Shown here in pieces: positions 7,766 through 16,481 of a stretch of DNA of 64,000 bases (positions are counted from its first letter, which is position 1; the number at the start of each line of letters is the position of its first letter). This stretch comes from Phycisphaerales bacterium (GTDB taxonomy: Bacteria; Planctomycetota; Phycisphaerae; Phycisphaerales; UBA1924). The position numbers were made by a program, and so were the translations under genes. Where the stretch lies: the NCBI GenBank assembly GCA_019744815.1, contig JAIEUA010000010.1:1-64000 (forward strand), written 5' to 3'. The notes below the pieces were generated by a model. That model was not told where the DNA came from, searched no databases, and was given only the letters and a program-made list of their open reading frames with translations.

Positions 7766-8728
7766 ATGGCCAGAAGACCCGTCGCATCCAAGCCCCGAAC
7801 CGCTGCCCGCACCCGCCCGTTGCGTTCGGACTCGATCGTTCGGGTCGGTCTGACGCAGATGGCGTGCGTCGCCGACGTGAAGCCCAACCGCGAGCGGCAG
7901 ATCGCGCTGATCGAGAAGGCGGCGAAGCAGGGCGCGCAGATCGTCTGCACGCAGGAGATCTTCACCACGCAGTACTTCTGTCAGGTGGAGGATCACCAGT
8001 TCTTTGATCTGGCCGAGCCGATGCCGGGGCCGTCGACGGATGCGTTGTGCAAGGTCGCGAAGAAGCACGGGATTGTCATCATCGGCAGCCTGTTCGAGCG
8101 TCGGGCCCGCGGGCTGTATCACAACACCGCCGCCGTGATCGACGCCGACGGCTCGATGCTGGGGCTGTATTGCAAGATGCACATCCCCGACGACCCGCTG
8201 TATTACGAGAAGTTTTACTTCACGCCGGGCGACACCGGGTTCAAGGCGTGGCAGACGAAGTACGCGAAGATCGGCGTGCTGATCTGCTGGGATCAGTGGT
8301 ACCCCGAGGGGGCGAGACTGACTGCGCTGGATGGCGCGGAGATTTTGTTCTATCCCACGGCGATCGGCTGGCACCCGAAGGAGAAGGCCGAGTACGGCAA
8401 GGCCCAGCACGACTCGTGGGAGACCATGCAGCGGGCTCACGCGATCGCGAACGGTTGCTACGTGTGCGCCCCCAATCGCATCGGGCACGAGCACATCTTG
8501 GTCGACGGTAAGCCGGTGAGCAAGGACGGCATCCAGTTCTGGGGTCAGTCGTTCATCGCCCAGCCGAACGGGCAGGTCGTCAAGCGGGCGAGCGTCGATC
8601 GCGAGGAGGTACTGGTTGCGGAGTGCGACCTGGCGAAGGTGGAGTTCGCGCGGACGCACTGGCCGTTCTTGCGGGACCGGCGGATCGATGCGTACGGCGA
8701 TATCACGAAGCGGTTTATCGGAAAGTAG
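7766..8728 (+). CDS. aguB: N-carbamoylputrescine amidase
   Basis: 320 residues of the carbon-nitrogen hydrolase (nitrilase) superfamily. The catalytic triad is visible: Glu64 (CTQEIF), Lys137 (YCKMHIP) and Cys174 (LICWDQWYPE). The CWDQW context and the region PDDPLYYEKFYFTPGD are typical of N-carbamoylputrescine amidases, which release putrescine, CO2 and ammonia in the cytosol. An agmatine deiminase gene follows directly, completing the agmatine-to-putrescine route and supporting the assignment. The first ~22 residues are a basic extension beyond the usual start; a later start is possible. The gene is divergent from the peptide-binding protein. Confidence 0.92.
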   Translation: MARRPVASKPRTAARTRPLRSDSIVRVGLTQMACVADVKPNRERQIALIEKAAKQGAQIVCTQEIFTTQYFCQVEDHQFFDLAEPMPGPSTDALCKVAKKHGIVIIGSLFERRARGLYHNTAAVIDADGSMLGLYCKMHIPDDPLYYEKFYFTPGDTGFKAWQTKYAKIGVLICWDQWYPEGARLTALDGAEILFYPTAIGWHPKEKAEYGKAQHDSWETMQRAHAIANGCYVCAPNRIGHEHILVDGKPVSKDGIQFWGQSFIAQPNGQVVKRASVDREEVLVAECDLAKVEFARTHWPFLRDRRIDAYGDITKRFIGK

Positions 8729-8732
8729 ATTC

Positions 8733-8820
8733 AACCACAGAGACACAGAGATTGAAACAGGTGCTCGGATTCGACGCCTTGCCGATCTCCCCTCTCTGTG
8801 TCTCTGTGCCTCTGTGGTGA
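8733..8820. repeat. Inverted-repeat element (accacagagacacagag...ctctgtgtctctgtg)
   Basis: AACCACAGAGACACAGAG at the left pairs with CTCTGTGTCTCTGTG and CTCTGTGGT at the right, around a ~40-base centre. This is the diverged relative of the elements at 4250 and 5465. It occupies nearly the whole gap between aguB and aguA, so the aguA message leader would form a long hairpin. Confidence 0.7.
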
Positions 8821-8824
8821 AAAC

Positions 8825-9997
8825 ATGGCATCCCCGAAAACACTGAACGGCACACCCCTCTCCCACGGCTTCAGCTTCCCCGCCGAGTGGGCTCCGCAGC
8901 AGGCCACGTGGTTCTCTTGGCCGCGGCCGGAGGGGATCTCGTTCCCGAGCAAGTACCACACGGTGCCGGCGAACATCGCGCTGTTTGTTCGCGAGATCGC
9001 GCCGCGGCAGGTGGTGCACATCAACGTGCCGAACGAGAACTACGAGCGGATCGCGCGTGAGCAGCTTCTTGCCGGGGGCGTGCCGAAGCGGTTCTTTGGG
9101 CCGCAGACGGAGCTGGATGAGTCGCCGAGCCGTCAGTCGCGGATCCAGTTCCACTACATGAAGACCAACGAGGCGTGGTGCCGCGACCACGGGCCGGCGT
9201 TTGTCACGCGGACGCACCGGGGCGTGCGGGAGATCGCGATTGTCGATTGGGGCTTCAACGCGTGGGGCGGCAAGTACCCGCCCTTTGACAGCGACGACGC
9301 GGTGCCGACGCGGATCGCGGAGGAGTTCGCGGAACGGACGCAGAGGCTCACGTCGCGCCGCTTTGCCGGGATCTTCTATCCGCGGCACCCGCGCACGAGC
9401 AAGGGCACGCCGGTCATCATGGAGGGCGGCGGCGTTGAGTTCAACGGCAAGGGGACGGTGCTCACGACCGAGTCCACGCTCCTGAACAAGAACCGCAACC
9501 CGAATCTGTCGAAGAAGCAGATCGAGTCGTTCCTCAAGGACTACTACGGGCAGACTCACGTCTGCTGGCTGGGGGACGGCATCGTGGGCGACGACACGGA
9601 CGGGCACATCGACGATCTCGCCCGGTTCCTCGATCCGCGCACGATCGTGGTGGCGCTCGAGACCGACCGGCGGGACGCGAACTTCAAGATCCTGCGCGAG
9701 AACTACCGGCGGGCTCAGGAGCTGCGTGACCAGGACGGCAGGGCGTTCAACATCGTGGAGATTCCGACACCCGGCTTCCTTGAGCACAAGGGCCAGCGAT
9801 TGCCCGCGACGTATCTGAATTTCCTGTTTATCAACGGGGCCTTGCTGGTGCCGACGTTCCGCCACAAGAACGACCGTCTTGCGCTCGCGATCTTGCAGAA
9901 GCATCTGCCCAGGCACAAGGTCATCGGCGTCGACAGTGTCGAACTCATCTGGGGCCTGGGCTCGATCCACTGCTTGTCGCAGCAGCAGCCCCGCTAA
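8825..9997 (+). CDS. aguA: Agmatine deiminase
   Basis: 390 residues from ATG 8825; the frame is open to a GTG at 8798, but those codons lie in the repeat. Peptidyl-arginine-deiminase-type fold. Family motifs are AWCRDHGPAFV (substrate pocket, about 117-127), EGGGVEFNGKGTVLTTE, GDDTDGHIDDLARFL (catalytic Asp/His region) and the C-terminal nucleophile Cys383 in GSIHCLSQQQP. It hydrolyses agmatine to N-carbamoylputrescine and ammonia, the substrate of the upstream amidase. The two genes are on one strand and separated only by a repeat element. Agmatine would come from an arginine decarboxylase not seen in this window. Confidence 0.93.
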   Translation: MASPKTLNGTPLSHGFSFPAEWAPQQATWFSWPRPEGISFPSKYHTVPANIALFVREIAPRQVVHINVPNENYERIAREQLLAGGVPKRFFGPQTELDESPSRQSRIQFHYMKTNEAWCRDHGPAFVTRTHRGVREIAIVDWGFNAWGGKYPPFDSDDAVPTRIAEEFAERTQRLTSRRFAGIFYPRHPRTSKGTPVIMEGGGVEFNGKGTVLTTESTLLNKNRNPNLSKKQIESFLKDYYGQTHVCWLGDGIVGDDTDGHIDDLARFLDPRTIVVALETDRRDANFKILRENYRRAQELRDQDGRAFNIVEIPTPGFLEHKGQRLPATYLNFLFINGALLVPTFRHKNDRLALAILQKHLPRHKVIGVDSVELIWGLGSIHCLSQQQPR

Positions 9998-10047
9998 CCC
10001 CCCCTCCCCCCCACCGCCCCACTCTCCACGGCTCCACTTTTCCCACC

Positions 10048-11397
10048 ATGACCCTTCGCCGCCAACCCTCGGACTTTCTTGTTGAAGAGCGCCTCAGCAG
10101 CGGGGTGGCCGAGCAGATGCGGGCGACGTCGACGGGGCGGTTCGCGATTTACGCGCTGCGGAAGACATCGCTGACCACGCCGGACGCGGTGAACCGGCTC
10201 GCGCGCGAGCTGGGGATTCGCCCGGATACCGTGGGCTACGCGGGTCTGAAGGACAAGCACGCGGAGACGGTGCAGTATGTTTCGGTGCCGGTGAACCCGA
10301 AGCGCCCGACGCCGGAGCAGGTCACGCCGACCGCACGCAGCGAGGCGGCACCGGACACACGGTGGTCGGCGGCGCTGGCGGGAACACTCGATCACGAGCT
10401 TTCGTCGAAGGACATCGACGGCAATCGCTTCGTCATCGTCGTGCGTGATCTGGCGCGTGAGACCTGTGACGAGATGGTTCGGCGGGCGCGGTTGCTGGGC
10501 GTGGAATCGCCCGACGGCAGCAAGGCTCTGCGGATCGTGAATTACTTCGGCGCCCAGCGTTTCGGCTCGGCACGGCACGGCGAGGGATGGATCGCTCGGG
10601 CCCTCATCGCGGGCGACTTCGAGCTGGCGCTCAAGCTCGCCATCGGCACACCGGCCCGCAAAGACAGCGGCCAGCTGCGCACCTTGACCCGGCTGTGCGC
10701 CCAGCACTGGGGCAAGTGGGAACGCATCGCCAAGGACGCCCCGCGCATCCCCGAGGCGAAGCCCCTGGCCGTGCTGGCCCGCGGCGGCGAGAACCCGAAC
10801 TTCAAGCAAGCCTTCGCGGCGCTGCCCGCGTTCCTGCAGGCGCTCTACCTCGAGGCCTATCAGTCGCACCTTTGGAACCGCATCGCGCACGAGATGGTGC
10901 AGTCGCACTCACCTTCACTGGGTGGCGGAAAGGCGGAGAGCACATCCGAATCACCCGACGCCGGGCCCGTCGGGTCGAAGTCCAAGCACGGGGACAAGGC
11001 GGCCAGGACCGGCCGCTCCGCACCGACACCGGTCCTGAAGTCCGACGACGAGTTCGGCGAGATGCTGTTCCCGGAGGCGTCGGCGGTGCCGGGCTGGTGG
11101 CTGGAACTCGACGTGCCGTTGCTCTCGAAGAAGAGCGTCCCGGTGCCGCCGTGGGGCGATGCCGCCGAACGGGTGCTGCAGCGGGAGGAGATCACGCTGG
11201 CCGACCTGCGCGTGCCGGGGCTGGATCGCCCCTTCTTTGGCGAGGCCCCGCGGCGCTTCGCGGTGGATGCCACCAACGCCTCGATCTCGCCCCGCGAGGC
11301 CGATGATCTCACGCCCAAGCGGTTCAAGTGCGAGGTGCGGTTCGAGCTGCCGCGGGGCAGTTACGCGACGGTCGTGCTGCGGGCCTTGGGTCAGTAG
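10048..11397 (+). CDS. truD: tRNA pseudouridine(13) synthase TruD
   Basis: 449 residues. The N-terminus (PSDFLVEERLSSG) and the catalytic motif GYAGLKDKHA, with nucleophile Asp69, identify TruD, which isomerises U13 in the D-loop of certain tRNAs. The TRUD insertion domain is present, including NYFGAQRFG (about 167-175). A hydrophilic segment at about 290-330 (PSLGGGKAESTSESPDAG) breaks the second catalytic half and is longer than in E. coli, making the protein about 100 residues longer than the E. coli enzyme. It starts 50 bases after aguA; the C-rich spacer gives no clear promoter. A strong hairpin terminator follows. Confidence 0.92.
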   Translation: MTLRRQPSDFLVEERLSSGVAEQMRATSTGRFAIYALRKTSLTTPDAVNRLARELGIRPDTVGYAGLKDKHAETVQYVSVPVNPKRPTPEQVTPTARSEAAPDTRWSAALAGTLDHELSSKDIDGNRFVIVVRDLARETCDEMVRRARLLGVESPDGSKALRIVNYFGAQRFGSARHGEGWIARALIAGDFELALKLAIGTPARKDSGQLRTLTRLCAQHWGKWERIAKDAPRIPEAKPLAVLARGGENPNFKQAFAALPAFLQALYLEAYQSHLWNRIAHEMVQSHSPSLGGGKAESTSESPDAGPVGSKSKHGDKAARTGRSAPTPVLKSDDEFGEMLFPEASAVPGWWLELDVPLLSKKSVPVPPWGDAAERVLQREEITLADLRVPGLDRPFFGEAPRRFAVDATNASISPREADDLTPKRFKCEVRFELPRGSYATVVLRALGQ

Positions 11398-11426
11398 GCG
11401 TGCCACCAAAGCATGGGAAATGAAAA

Positions 11427-11455
11427 ACCCCGAGGCTGTTGGCCTCGGGGCTTGG
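11427..11455. terminator. Hairpin terminator between truD and the convergent PEP-CTERM gene
   Basis: AAAACCCCGAGGC - TGTTG - GCCTCGGGG followed by CTTGGTTT on the plus strand, and A/T-flanked on the other strand as well. The 9-bp G/C stem between two convergent genes suggests a bidirectional rho-independent terminator. Confidence 0.75.
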
Positions 11456-11481
11456 TTTCAAGCGATCACGAGCTGCGATGC

Positions 11482-12459
11482 TCAGCGACGGCGACGGGCC
11501 ACGACCAGGCCGCCGAGGCCCAGGAGGGCGAGCGAGCCGGGGGTCGGGACGACGGCCGTCTGACCGATGGAGAAGGCGAGCTCGGCGGTGGTCGTATCGC
11601 CGACCGCGCCGACGCTGCCGATGTCCCAGACGAAGCCCGCGGCCAGGTCGCCGGCGGCGCCGATCGTGCCCGCGAGGGCCGATGAGCCGTCCAGAGCCGT
11701 GGCGACGGTGCTGCGCGACTGGGCGATGAAGGAGGTCGCGCCCTTGCCGACGGCCTCGCCGAAGATGCTGCTGCTGTCGGTGAACTTGAGGCGACGCTCG
11801 CCGGCGAGGCTGGTGTTGGTGACGGTGTCACCGGTGCCGCCGTTGGAGCCGACGTCGAGGTCGATGAGCGAGCCGATGGAGAGGTTGTAGGTGGTGGCGT
11901 CGTTGAAGAGGCCGCCGACGCGGGTGAACTCGAGCTTGGAGTAGACGTTGACCTGGCCGTTGGAGGCGCCATCGGTGATGGTGGTGGTGATCTTGATGTT
12001 GCCGCGCCACGAGCCGGTGCCCATGTTGTTGTAGGTGATGACCGAGGTGTTGCCGCTGTAGGTCTGGCTGGTGAGCGAGCCGTAGGAGCCGTCACCGATG
12101 ACGTTGCGGGTGCCGCCGGCGCCGGTGTTGGCGTTGACGAACCACTTAAACGCGCTGAGCTGGTTGGTCGTGGTCGTCGTTCCGAAGTTGCTCTGGTAGT
12201 TGGCGGTGGCGTTGTAGGGGGACACGACGTCGGTGTAGAGGGCCGCATCGCCGCCGCTGGCGGAATTGAACGGGGCCGTGGCAATCGTCGGGTTGGCGTT
12301 GCCGAGCGTGTAGCTGCTCAGCGAGATGCCGGACTGGCCGATGCTCAGGGCGCTGTGGTTGGGCGACAGGCCGCCGGAGCGGATCAAGCCGTGGGCCGAG
12401 GCCACACCGGCGACAGCAACCAGCGCCGCGGCGCTGGCCAAAACCATGGAAACGCGCAT
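11482..12459 (-). CDS. PEP-CTERM-type exported protein
   Basis: 325 residues. An N-terminal signal peptide (MVLASAAALVAVAGVASA, cleavage near residue 22) is followed by a Ser/Thr/Gly/Asn-rich beta-type body. The C-terminal sorting tail has a PEP-like motif (VPTPGS, about 303-308), a hydrophobic helix (LALLGLGGLVVA) and a basic end (RRRR). Such tails are read by exosortase-type machinery, and the protein is expected on the cell surface. The start has a good Shine-Dalgarno (AGGAGAG). No enzymatic motif is visible, and no exosortase gene lies in this window. It ends in the shared terminator with truD. Confidence 0.85.
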   Translation of the reverse strand: MRVSMVLASAAALVAVAGVASAHGLIRSGGLSPNHSALSIGQSGISLSSYTLGNANPTIATAPFNSASGGDAALYTDVVSPYNATANYQSNFGTTTTTNQLSAFKWFVNANTGAGGTRNVIGDGSYGSLTSQTYSGNTSVITYNNMGTGSWRGNIKITTTITDGASNGQVNVYSKLEFTRVGGLFNDATTYNLSIGSLIDLDVGSNGGTGDTVTNTSLAGERRLKFTDSSSIFGEAVGKGATSFIAQSRSTVATALDGSSALAGTIGAAGDLAAGFVWDIGSVGAVGDTTTAELAFSIGQTAVVPTPGSLALLGLGGLVVARRRR

Positions 12460-12688
12460 TCGTCTCTCTCCTAAAAACCTTGGTACGTCGGCGGCGGAAA
12501 CGCCTCGGCACCACCCCGCGACTGCCCCGGAACATCCGGCGCAATCCCGAAGAAACTCCTATGAAATCCGTCCATTCCCGGGTGTTTCACCGAGCGGAAG
12601 GTGTTTCCATCGTAACGGATGCCCACGTCCGAGTCGAAGGGAAAAGTGCCGACCTCTCAGGAATACACCTGATTACGCCAAAATGAAG

Positions 12689-12725
12689 AAATCACCCCAT
12701 GAGGTGCTCATGGGGTGATTTTGTT
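12689..12725 (-). terminator. Strong rho-independent terminator after the MBL-fold gene
   Basis: A nearly perfect 15-bp stem (AAATCACCCCATGAG pairs with CTCATGGGGTGATTT) with a 3-base loop, ending in a T-run on either strand. It lies 26 bases past the stop of the minus-strand hydrolase gene. The remaining ~230 bases up to the PEP-CTERM start contain no gene. Confidence 0.75.
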
Positions 12726-12750
12726 ATCGGACGCAGCGAAAGGGTGTTGA

Positions 12751-13797
12751 TTACGAGATCGGCGCGCCGGCGGCCTCGTCGTAGACGCCGCCGAGGGTGA
12801 TGGGCTTGATCCAGTCCGCCGCGGCGTAGTCCTTGTACTCGTCCCAGGGCCGCTTGAGGAATTGGTCGCGGGTCTCGCCGGCCTTCACCGCGGCCTGAGC
12901 CTTGGCACGCATCGCGATCCAGAACTGGCGCTGGGTCTGAGCGATGGCGCGATCGCCGACGGCGCCGTGACCGGGCACCACGATGGTCTTTTCGCCTGCA
13001 ATCTCGATGATCTTCTCGGCGGTCTTCGCCCAGCCCTCGCTGCTGAAGCCGCCGGGTCGATCGACGTAGGGCCAGAAGGTGTTGAAGAGCACGTCGCCGC
13101 CGTGGACGAGGTTCTCGTCGGGGAGGTAGACGATGAGGTCGTTGTCGGTGTGGCCGTTGCCGACGTACGTCAGCTCGATCTTCACGCCGGCGATCTCGAG
13201 CTTCTCGCTGGAGGCGATGGTCTTGGTGGGCTCAAAGTCCGCGGCCTTGGGAGCGGCGGCGACGTAGGCCTCGAGGTCCTTGATCAGGGCCTCCTTGCCG
13301 GCCTTGGTGCTCTTGCCAACCTGGCCGATGGCGTTCTTGCCGCCGTCTTGCAGGCGCTTTTCCTGGGCGGCGAAGCGGGGCTTGGCGTTGGCGTGGGCGA
13401 TGACGACGCAGTCCTTGGTGAACGCGTTGTTGCCGCCGACGTGGTCGCCGTGGTGGTGGGTGTTGATGAGCGTGCGCACCGGCCCGAAGCCGAGGGCCTC
13501 GGCCTCGCGACGCAGCGCGGCGCCGTAGCCGGGGTTCTTGGCGTCGACGAGGATCAGTTCACCCTTGCCGACGATCGCGATGACGTTGCCGCCTTCGCCG
13601 GCCGCGAGGTAGACGTTCTGTGTGAGCTTCTTCCACTCGAACCAGGTCGTGCTTGCCGAAGGCTGACGGGCCCAGCCGCGGCGCGGGAGGAGGACGGTGC
13701 CGGCCGCGGCGGCGACGGCGGCTCCGAGAAAGCCGCGACGGGAGAGAGAGGCGATGGACGGTTCGGCGGGCGTGTCGGCGAGCGTGTTGGCGATCAT
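12751..13797 (-). CDS. Tat-exported metallo-beta-lactamase-fold hydrolase
   Basis: 348 residues from ATG 13797, with AGGAG just upstream. The N-terminus carries a twin-arginine signal (SRRGFLGAAVAAAAGTVLLP, about 18-37), so the enzyme is exported folded. The MBL zinc ligands are all visible: HHHGDH (about 129-134), a second-site His in GNGHTDND, and PGHGAVGD. The sequence resembles quinoprotein-relay or B3-like MBL proteins rather than a proven beta-lactamase; the substrate cannot be read from the sequence. It is monocistronic, with a strong terminator behind it and about 300 bases without genes before efp. Confidence 0.85.
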   Translation of the reverse strand: MIANTLADTPAEPSIASLSRRGFLGAAVAAAAGTVLLPRRGWARQPSASTTWFEWKKLTQNVYLAAGEGGNVIAIVGKGELILVDAKNPGYGAALRREAEALGFGPVRTLINTHHHGDHVGGNNAFTKDCVVIAHANAKPRFAAQEKRLQDGGKNAIGQVGKSTKAGKEALIKDLEAYVAAAPKAADFEPTKTIASSEKLEIAGVKIELTYVGNGHTDNDLIVYLPDENLVHGGDVLFNTFWPYVDRPGGFSSEGWAKTAEKIIEIAGEKTIVVPGHGAVGDRAIAQTQRQFWIAMRAKAQAAVKAGETRDQFLKRPWDEYKDYAAADWIKPITLGGVYDEAAGAPIS

Positions 13798-14097
13798 GGA
13801 GATCTCCTGAGGGTGCGGAAGGGGCGCGGAGAGGCGCCCATGACTTCGACTGGGATGCCGCGTGCGGACGCAGGGCACCGGTCGAACATCGGAGGCCCGG
13901 AGCCTATCATCCGCCCCTCGTTCGGGCCGGGTTTGCGACCCGTCTTGACCGAGGATTCACACCGTTCGTCGCATCGCAAAGGCCTGTGGAAAGGTCACTT
14001 GCGGGGCGTGCAGGACGGCGTTCGGCTCGCGTTCCCGGCGTCGGGTTTCGGGTCGAGTCTGGTGAGCACCGCGGCCCGGCCGCACGGGAAGGCAACG

Positions 14098-14652
14098 ATG
14101 AAAGCGAGCGACATGCGTCCGGGGATGGGTTTCAAGATGGACGGCAAGATGTGCGTGGTGGTCGGTGTGGAGCATCGGACGCCGGGCAACCTGCGGGCGT
14201 TCGTGCAGCTGACGTACCGCGAGATCATCGCCGCCAAGACGCTGGACAAGCGCATGCAGCCGTCGGAGGACATCGAGATCCTGGACCTGGATCGTCGCGA
14301 GATGGAGTATCTGTACTCCGACAGCCAGGGCGCGACGTTCATGGACACCGAGTCGTACGAGCAGTACCAGCTCAACGAGCAGCTCCTGGGCAAGACCCTG
14401 AAGTACATCCGGCCCAACAGCAAGTGCACGGTCCTGCTGTTCGACGGCAACCCGATCACCATCGAGCTGCCCCCCACCGTCGAGCTGACCATCACCGACT
14501 GCCCGCCGGAAGTGAAGGGCGCGACGGTCACGAACCAGACCAAGGACGCCGAGTGCGAGACCGGCCTGAAGGTCCGCGTTCCGGCCTTCATCAAGCAGGG
14601 CGAGACGATCCGCATCTCGACCGTCGATGGCAGCTACCAGAGCCGCGCCTGA
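14098..14652 (+). CDS. efp: Translation elongation factor P
   Basis: 184 residues with the three EF-P beta-barrel domains: KOW-like 1-62, OB central about 65-125 (EILDLDRREMEYLYSD), and C-terminal OB about 130-184 (CETGLKVRVPAFIKQGETIRI). EF-P rescues ribosomes stalled at polyproline. Start: ATG 14098 with GGAAGG upstream. The loop that normally presents a modified Lys (E. coli Lys34 in PGKGQAF) reads PGNLRAF here, so the residue at the tip is Asn31. Neither a lysyl-modifiable Lys nor the rhamnosylated Arg is at the usual position, although Arg33 is two residues on. A good terminator follows. Confidence 0.92.
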   Translation: MKASDMRPGMGFKMDGKMCVVVGVEHRTPGNLRAFVQLTYREIIAAKTLDKRMQPSEDIEILDLDRREMEYLYSDSQGATFMDTESYEQYQLNEQLLGKTLKYIRPNSKCTVLLFDGNPITIELPPTVELTITDCPPEVKGATVTNQTKDAECETGLKVRVPAFIKQGETIRISTVDGSYQSRA

Positions 14653-14680
14653 GCGGGGCTGGTTTGAGAGTCCGCAACAA

Positions 14681-14705
14681 GGCAGGCGAACGCCTGCCTT
14701 TTTCA
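14681..14705 (+). terminator. Rho-independent terminator after efp
   Basis: GGCAGGCG-AA-CGCCTGCC followed by a T5 tract, 28 bases past the efp stop. Confidence 0.85.
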
Positions 14706-14877
14706 TTGATGCATCGGGCGGCGTTGCGATAGGCTGTGAGGAGGGGAGAGGTTGGAGGGGATGAGTCGGAGGGCTGAGGTTGGAGTCGATGCGATCGACG
14801 CTCAGGGCCTCGTTCAGATCCTGCTCTTGATTTCTCGCGACGCTGCGTGCTGTTCACACCACTGACCTTTCACCCTC

Positions 14878-15429
14878 GTGCTTCCTCCACAAACCATCCT
14901 TCTGGGACTCCGCGGCAGCGGCAAAAGCACGCTCGGGAAGCTGCTTGCCGCTCGGCTGATCACTGACTTTGTGGATCTCGATGTGGTGACCGCCGGGCTG
15001 CTGCGCGTCGCGTCGGCGGCGGAGGCGATCAAGGCCCTCGGTCTGCCGGCTTTTCGCGAGGCGGAGGTCCGCGCTTTGCAGATGCCGCGGGCGGCGGCCG
15101 CGGGCGTTCTGGCTTTGGGTGGCGGCACGCCGACGGCGCACGGGGCGATTCCCGCGTTGTCCGCTTTGCGTGCGAAGGGCGCACGACTTGTGTATCTCCG
15201 GGGGACACCCGAGACGCTTCGCGCTCGACTGAGCGCCACGGATCTCGGCACTCGTCCGAGCCTCACGGGCGCCTCGGTGCTGGAGGAGATCGATCGGCTG
15301 TTCGCTGAGCGCGATCCGTTGTATCGCTCGCTCGCGGACAACGTCGTCGCGATCGGCGGACGAACGATCGAGGAATCACTCGAAGACGTCGCCGCGGCGA
15401 TTCGTCAGCCGCTCGCGAAGCGGGTTTGA
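14878..15429 (+). CDS. aroK: Shikimate kinase
   Basis: 183 residues from a GTG. P-loop GLRGSGKST (10-18), the substrate-binding acidic pair in DFVDLDVVT (about 31-39), a GGG loop (ALGGGTPT, about 79-86) and the lid region with RPSLTG (about 125-130) follow the shikimate kinase pattern. The enzyme phosphorylates shikimate with ATP in the aromatic amino-acid (chorismate) pathway. The usual lid arginine and GFxxR motifs are altered (FREAEVRALQ), so a related small nucleoside kinase is a lesser alternative. It stands alone; trpF, another aromatic-pathway gene, lies 400 bases on but on the opposite strand. Confidence 0.78.
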   Translation: MLPPQTILLGLRGSGKSTLGKLLAARLITDFVDLDVVTAGLLRVASAAEAIKALGLPAFREAEVRALQMPRAAAAGVLALGGGTPTAHGAIPALSALRAKGARLVYLRGTPETLRARLSATDLGTRPSLTGASVLEEIDRLFAERDPLYRSLADNVVAIGGRTIEESLEDVAAAIRQPLAKRV

Positions 15430-15436
15430 CCTGCGT

Positions 15437-15625
15437 TCAAGAGGTGCGGGACGAGGCGCAGGATTTCTTGCGGCGCCGGCCGTCCTCGAGAAAGACCACG
15501 GCGGAGGATGAGGCGATGGCTGCGAAGCACGCGATGCCGGTGGCGTCGTGTGGCAGGATCGCCACGGCCAGAAGAAAGCCCGCACCCAAGATGATCCCCG
15601 CCGTCAATGCTGCCTTGCCACGCAT
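15437..15625 (-). CDS. Possible small membrane protein
   Basis: 62 residues from ATG 15625, with GGAG 8 bases upstream. Two hydrophobic stretches (ALTAGIILGAGFLLAVAIL and ATGIACFAAIASSSAVVFL) are separated by a short loop and followed by a basic tail (RRRKKS), giving a plausible two-helix membrane hairpin. I do not recognise the family. It starts about 210 bases downstream of trpF on the same strand. It may be spurious. The rest of 15626-15835 shows no gene. Confidence 0.35.
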   Translation of the reverse strand: MRGKAALTAGIILGAGFLLAVAILPHDATGIACFAAIASSSAVVFLEDGRRRKKSCASSRTS

Positions 15626-15835
15626 GCGGAAGCTCCGATGTCGGTCGGTCGGGAGCACTCAAGCTCCTGTCCGCCCGCGGCATGACCGCGGGGCCTCTCC
15701 GACTGTCCACCGCATACAGATAGAGACGAAATCGGATGATGCCGGTTTCTATTTCTGTGAAAAAACGGCGAGAACTTCACTGAACGTTCGAATCTCGTCA
15801 GGGTTCGCCGGTGTTCTCATCGGGCGATGCGAGGT

Positions 15836-16471
15836 TCAGTCCGCGGTGAGGTCGGCCCGGCGGACGGCGTCGCAGAAGGCCTCGATGAGGGCTGGGTCCT
15901 TCATGCCGCGGTCGCGTTCCACGCCGCTGGAGACGTCGACGCCGTAGGGACGGAGGGTGCGGATCGCGTCGGCGACGTTGTCGGGGGTGAGACCGCCCGC
16001 GAGGAAGACGGGCTTGGCGATGGTCTCGAGGTGGGGCTTGAGGTCTGTCCACTGGAAGGGCACGCCGGCGCCGGGGCTGGGGCCGTCGATGAGGATGGCC
16101 TCGACGTTCTCGTTCTGGTCGAGTTCCTGCAGGTCGTCGGCGATGGTCGAGGGGGAGAAGCGGATGGCCTTGATGATCGGGGCGCAGGAGGCGATCAGTT
16201 CGGTGCTTTCCTCGCCGTGGAGCTGGGTGTGGGTTGTGGGGCACTGTTCCTCGATGTCGAGGAAGGAATCGAGGGGCGTGTTCATGAACACGCCGACGCT
16301 GGCGACCATGGGCGGGAGCATGGCCATGAGCTCGGCGGCGTCGGCGGGGTCGATGTAGCGGACGCTGGAGCGGACGAACATGAAGCCGATGGCGTCGGCG
16401 CCGGCATCGACGGCGGCCAGGGCGGCCTCTTCGTCGCGGACGCCGCAGATCTTGATGCGTGTGCGTGGCAT
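15836..16471 (-). CDS. trpF: Phosphoribosylanthranilate isomerase
   Basis: 211 residues, typical length. The TIM-barrel signature KICGVRDEEAALAAVDAGADAIGFMF at the N-terminus carries the catalytic Cys9. Further conserved parts are QLHGEES (about 83-89), the catalytic Asp in ILIDGPSPGAG, AGGLTPDNV (phosphate site) and GVDVSSGVERDRGMKD. The enzyme catalyses the Amadori rearrangement of N-(5-phosphoribosyl)anthranilate in tryptophan synthesis. No other trp gene is adjacent; trpF instead follows the rhomboid gene with a 10-base gap and is probably cotranscribed with it. Confidence 0.95.
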   Translation of the reverse strand: MPRTRIKICGVRDEEAALAAVDAGADAIGFMFVRSSVRYIDPADAAELMAMLPPMVASVGVFMNTPLDSFLDIEEQCPTTHTQLHGEESTELIASCAPIIKAIRFSPSTIADDLQELDQNENVEAILIDGPSPGAGVPFQWTDLKPHLETIAKPVFLAGGLTPDNVADAIRTLRPYGVDVSSGVERDRGMKDPALIEAFCDAVRRADLTAD

Positions 16472-16481
16472 GGTGGGTCGC

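Noticed and set aside
12751-13797. Calling the MBL-fold enzyme a beta-lactamase resistance gene
   Set aside because: Zinc ligands are common to the whole superfamily; nothing in the sequence points to beta-lactam specificity.
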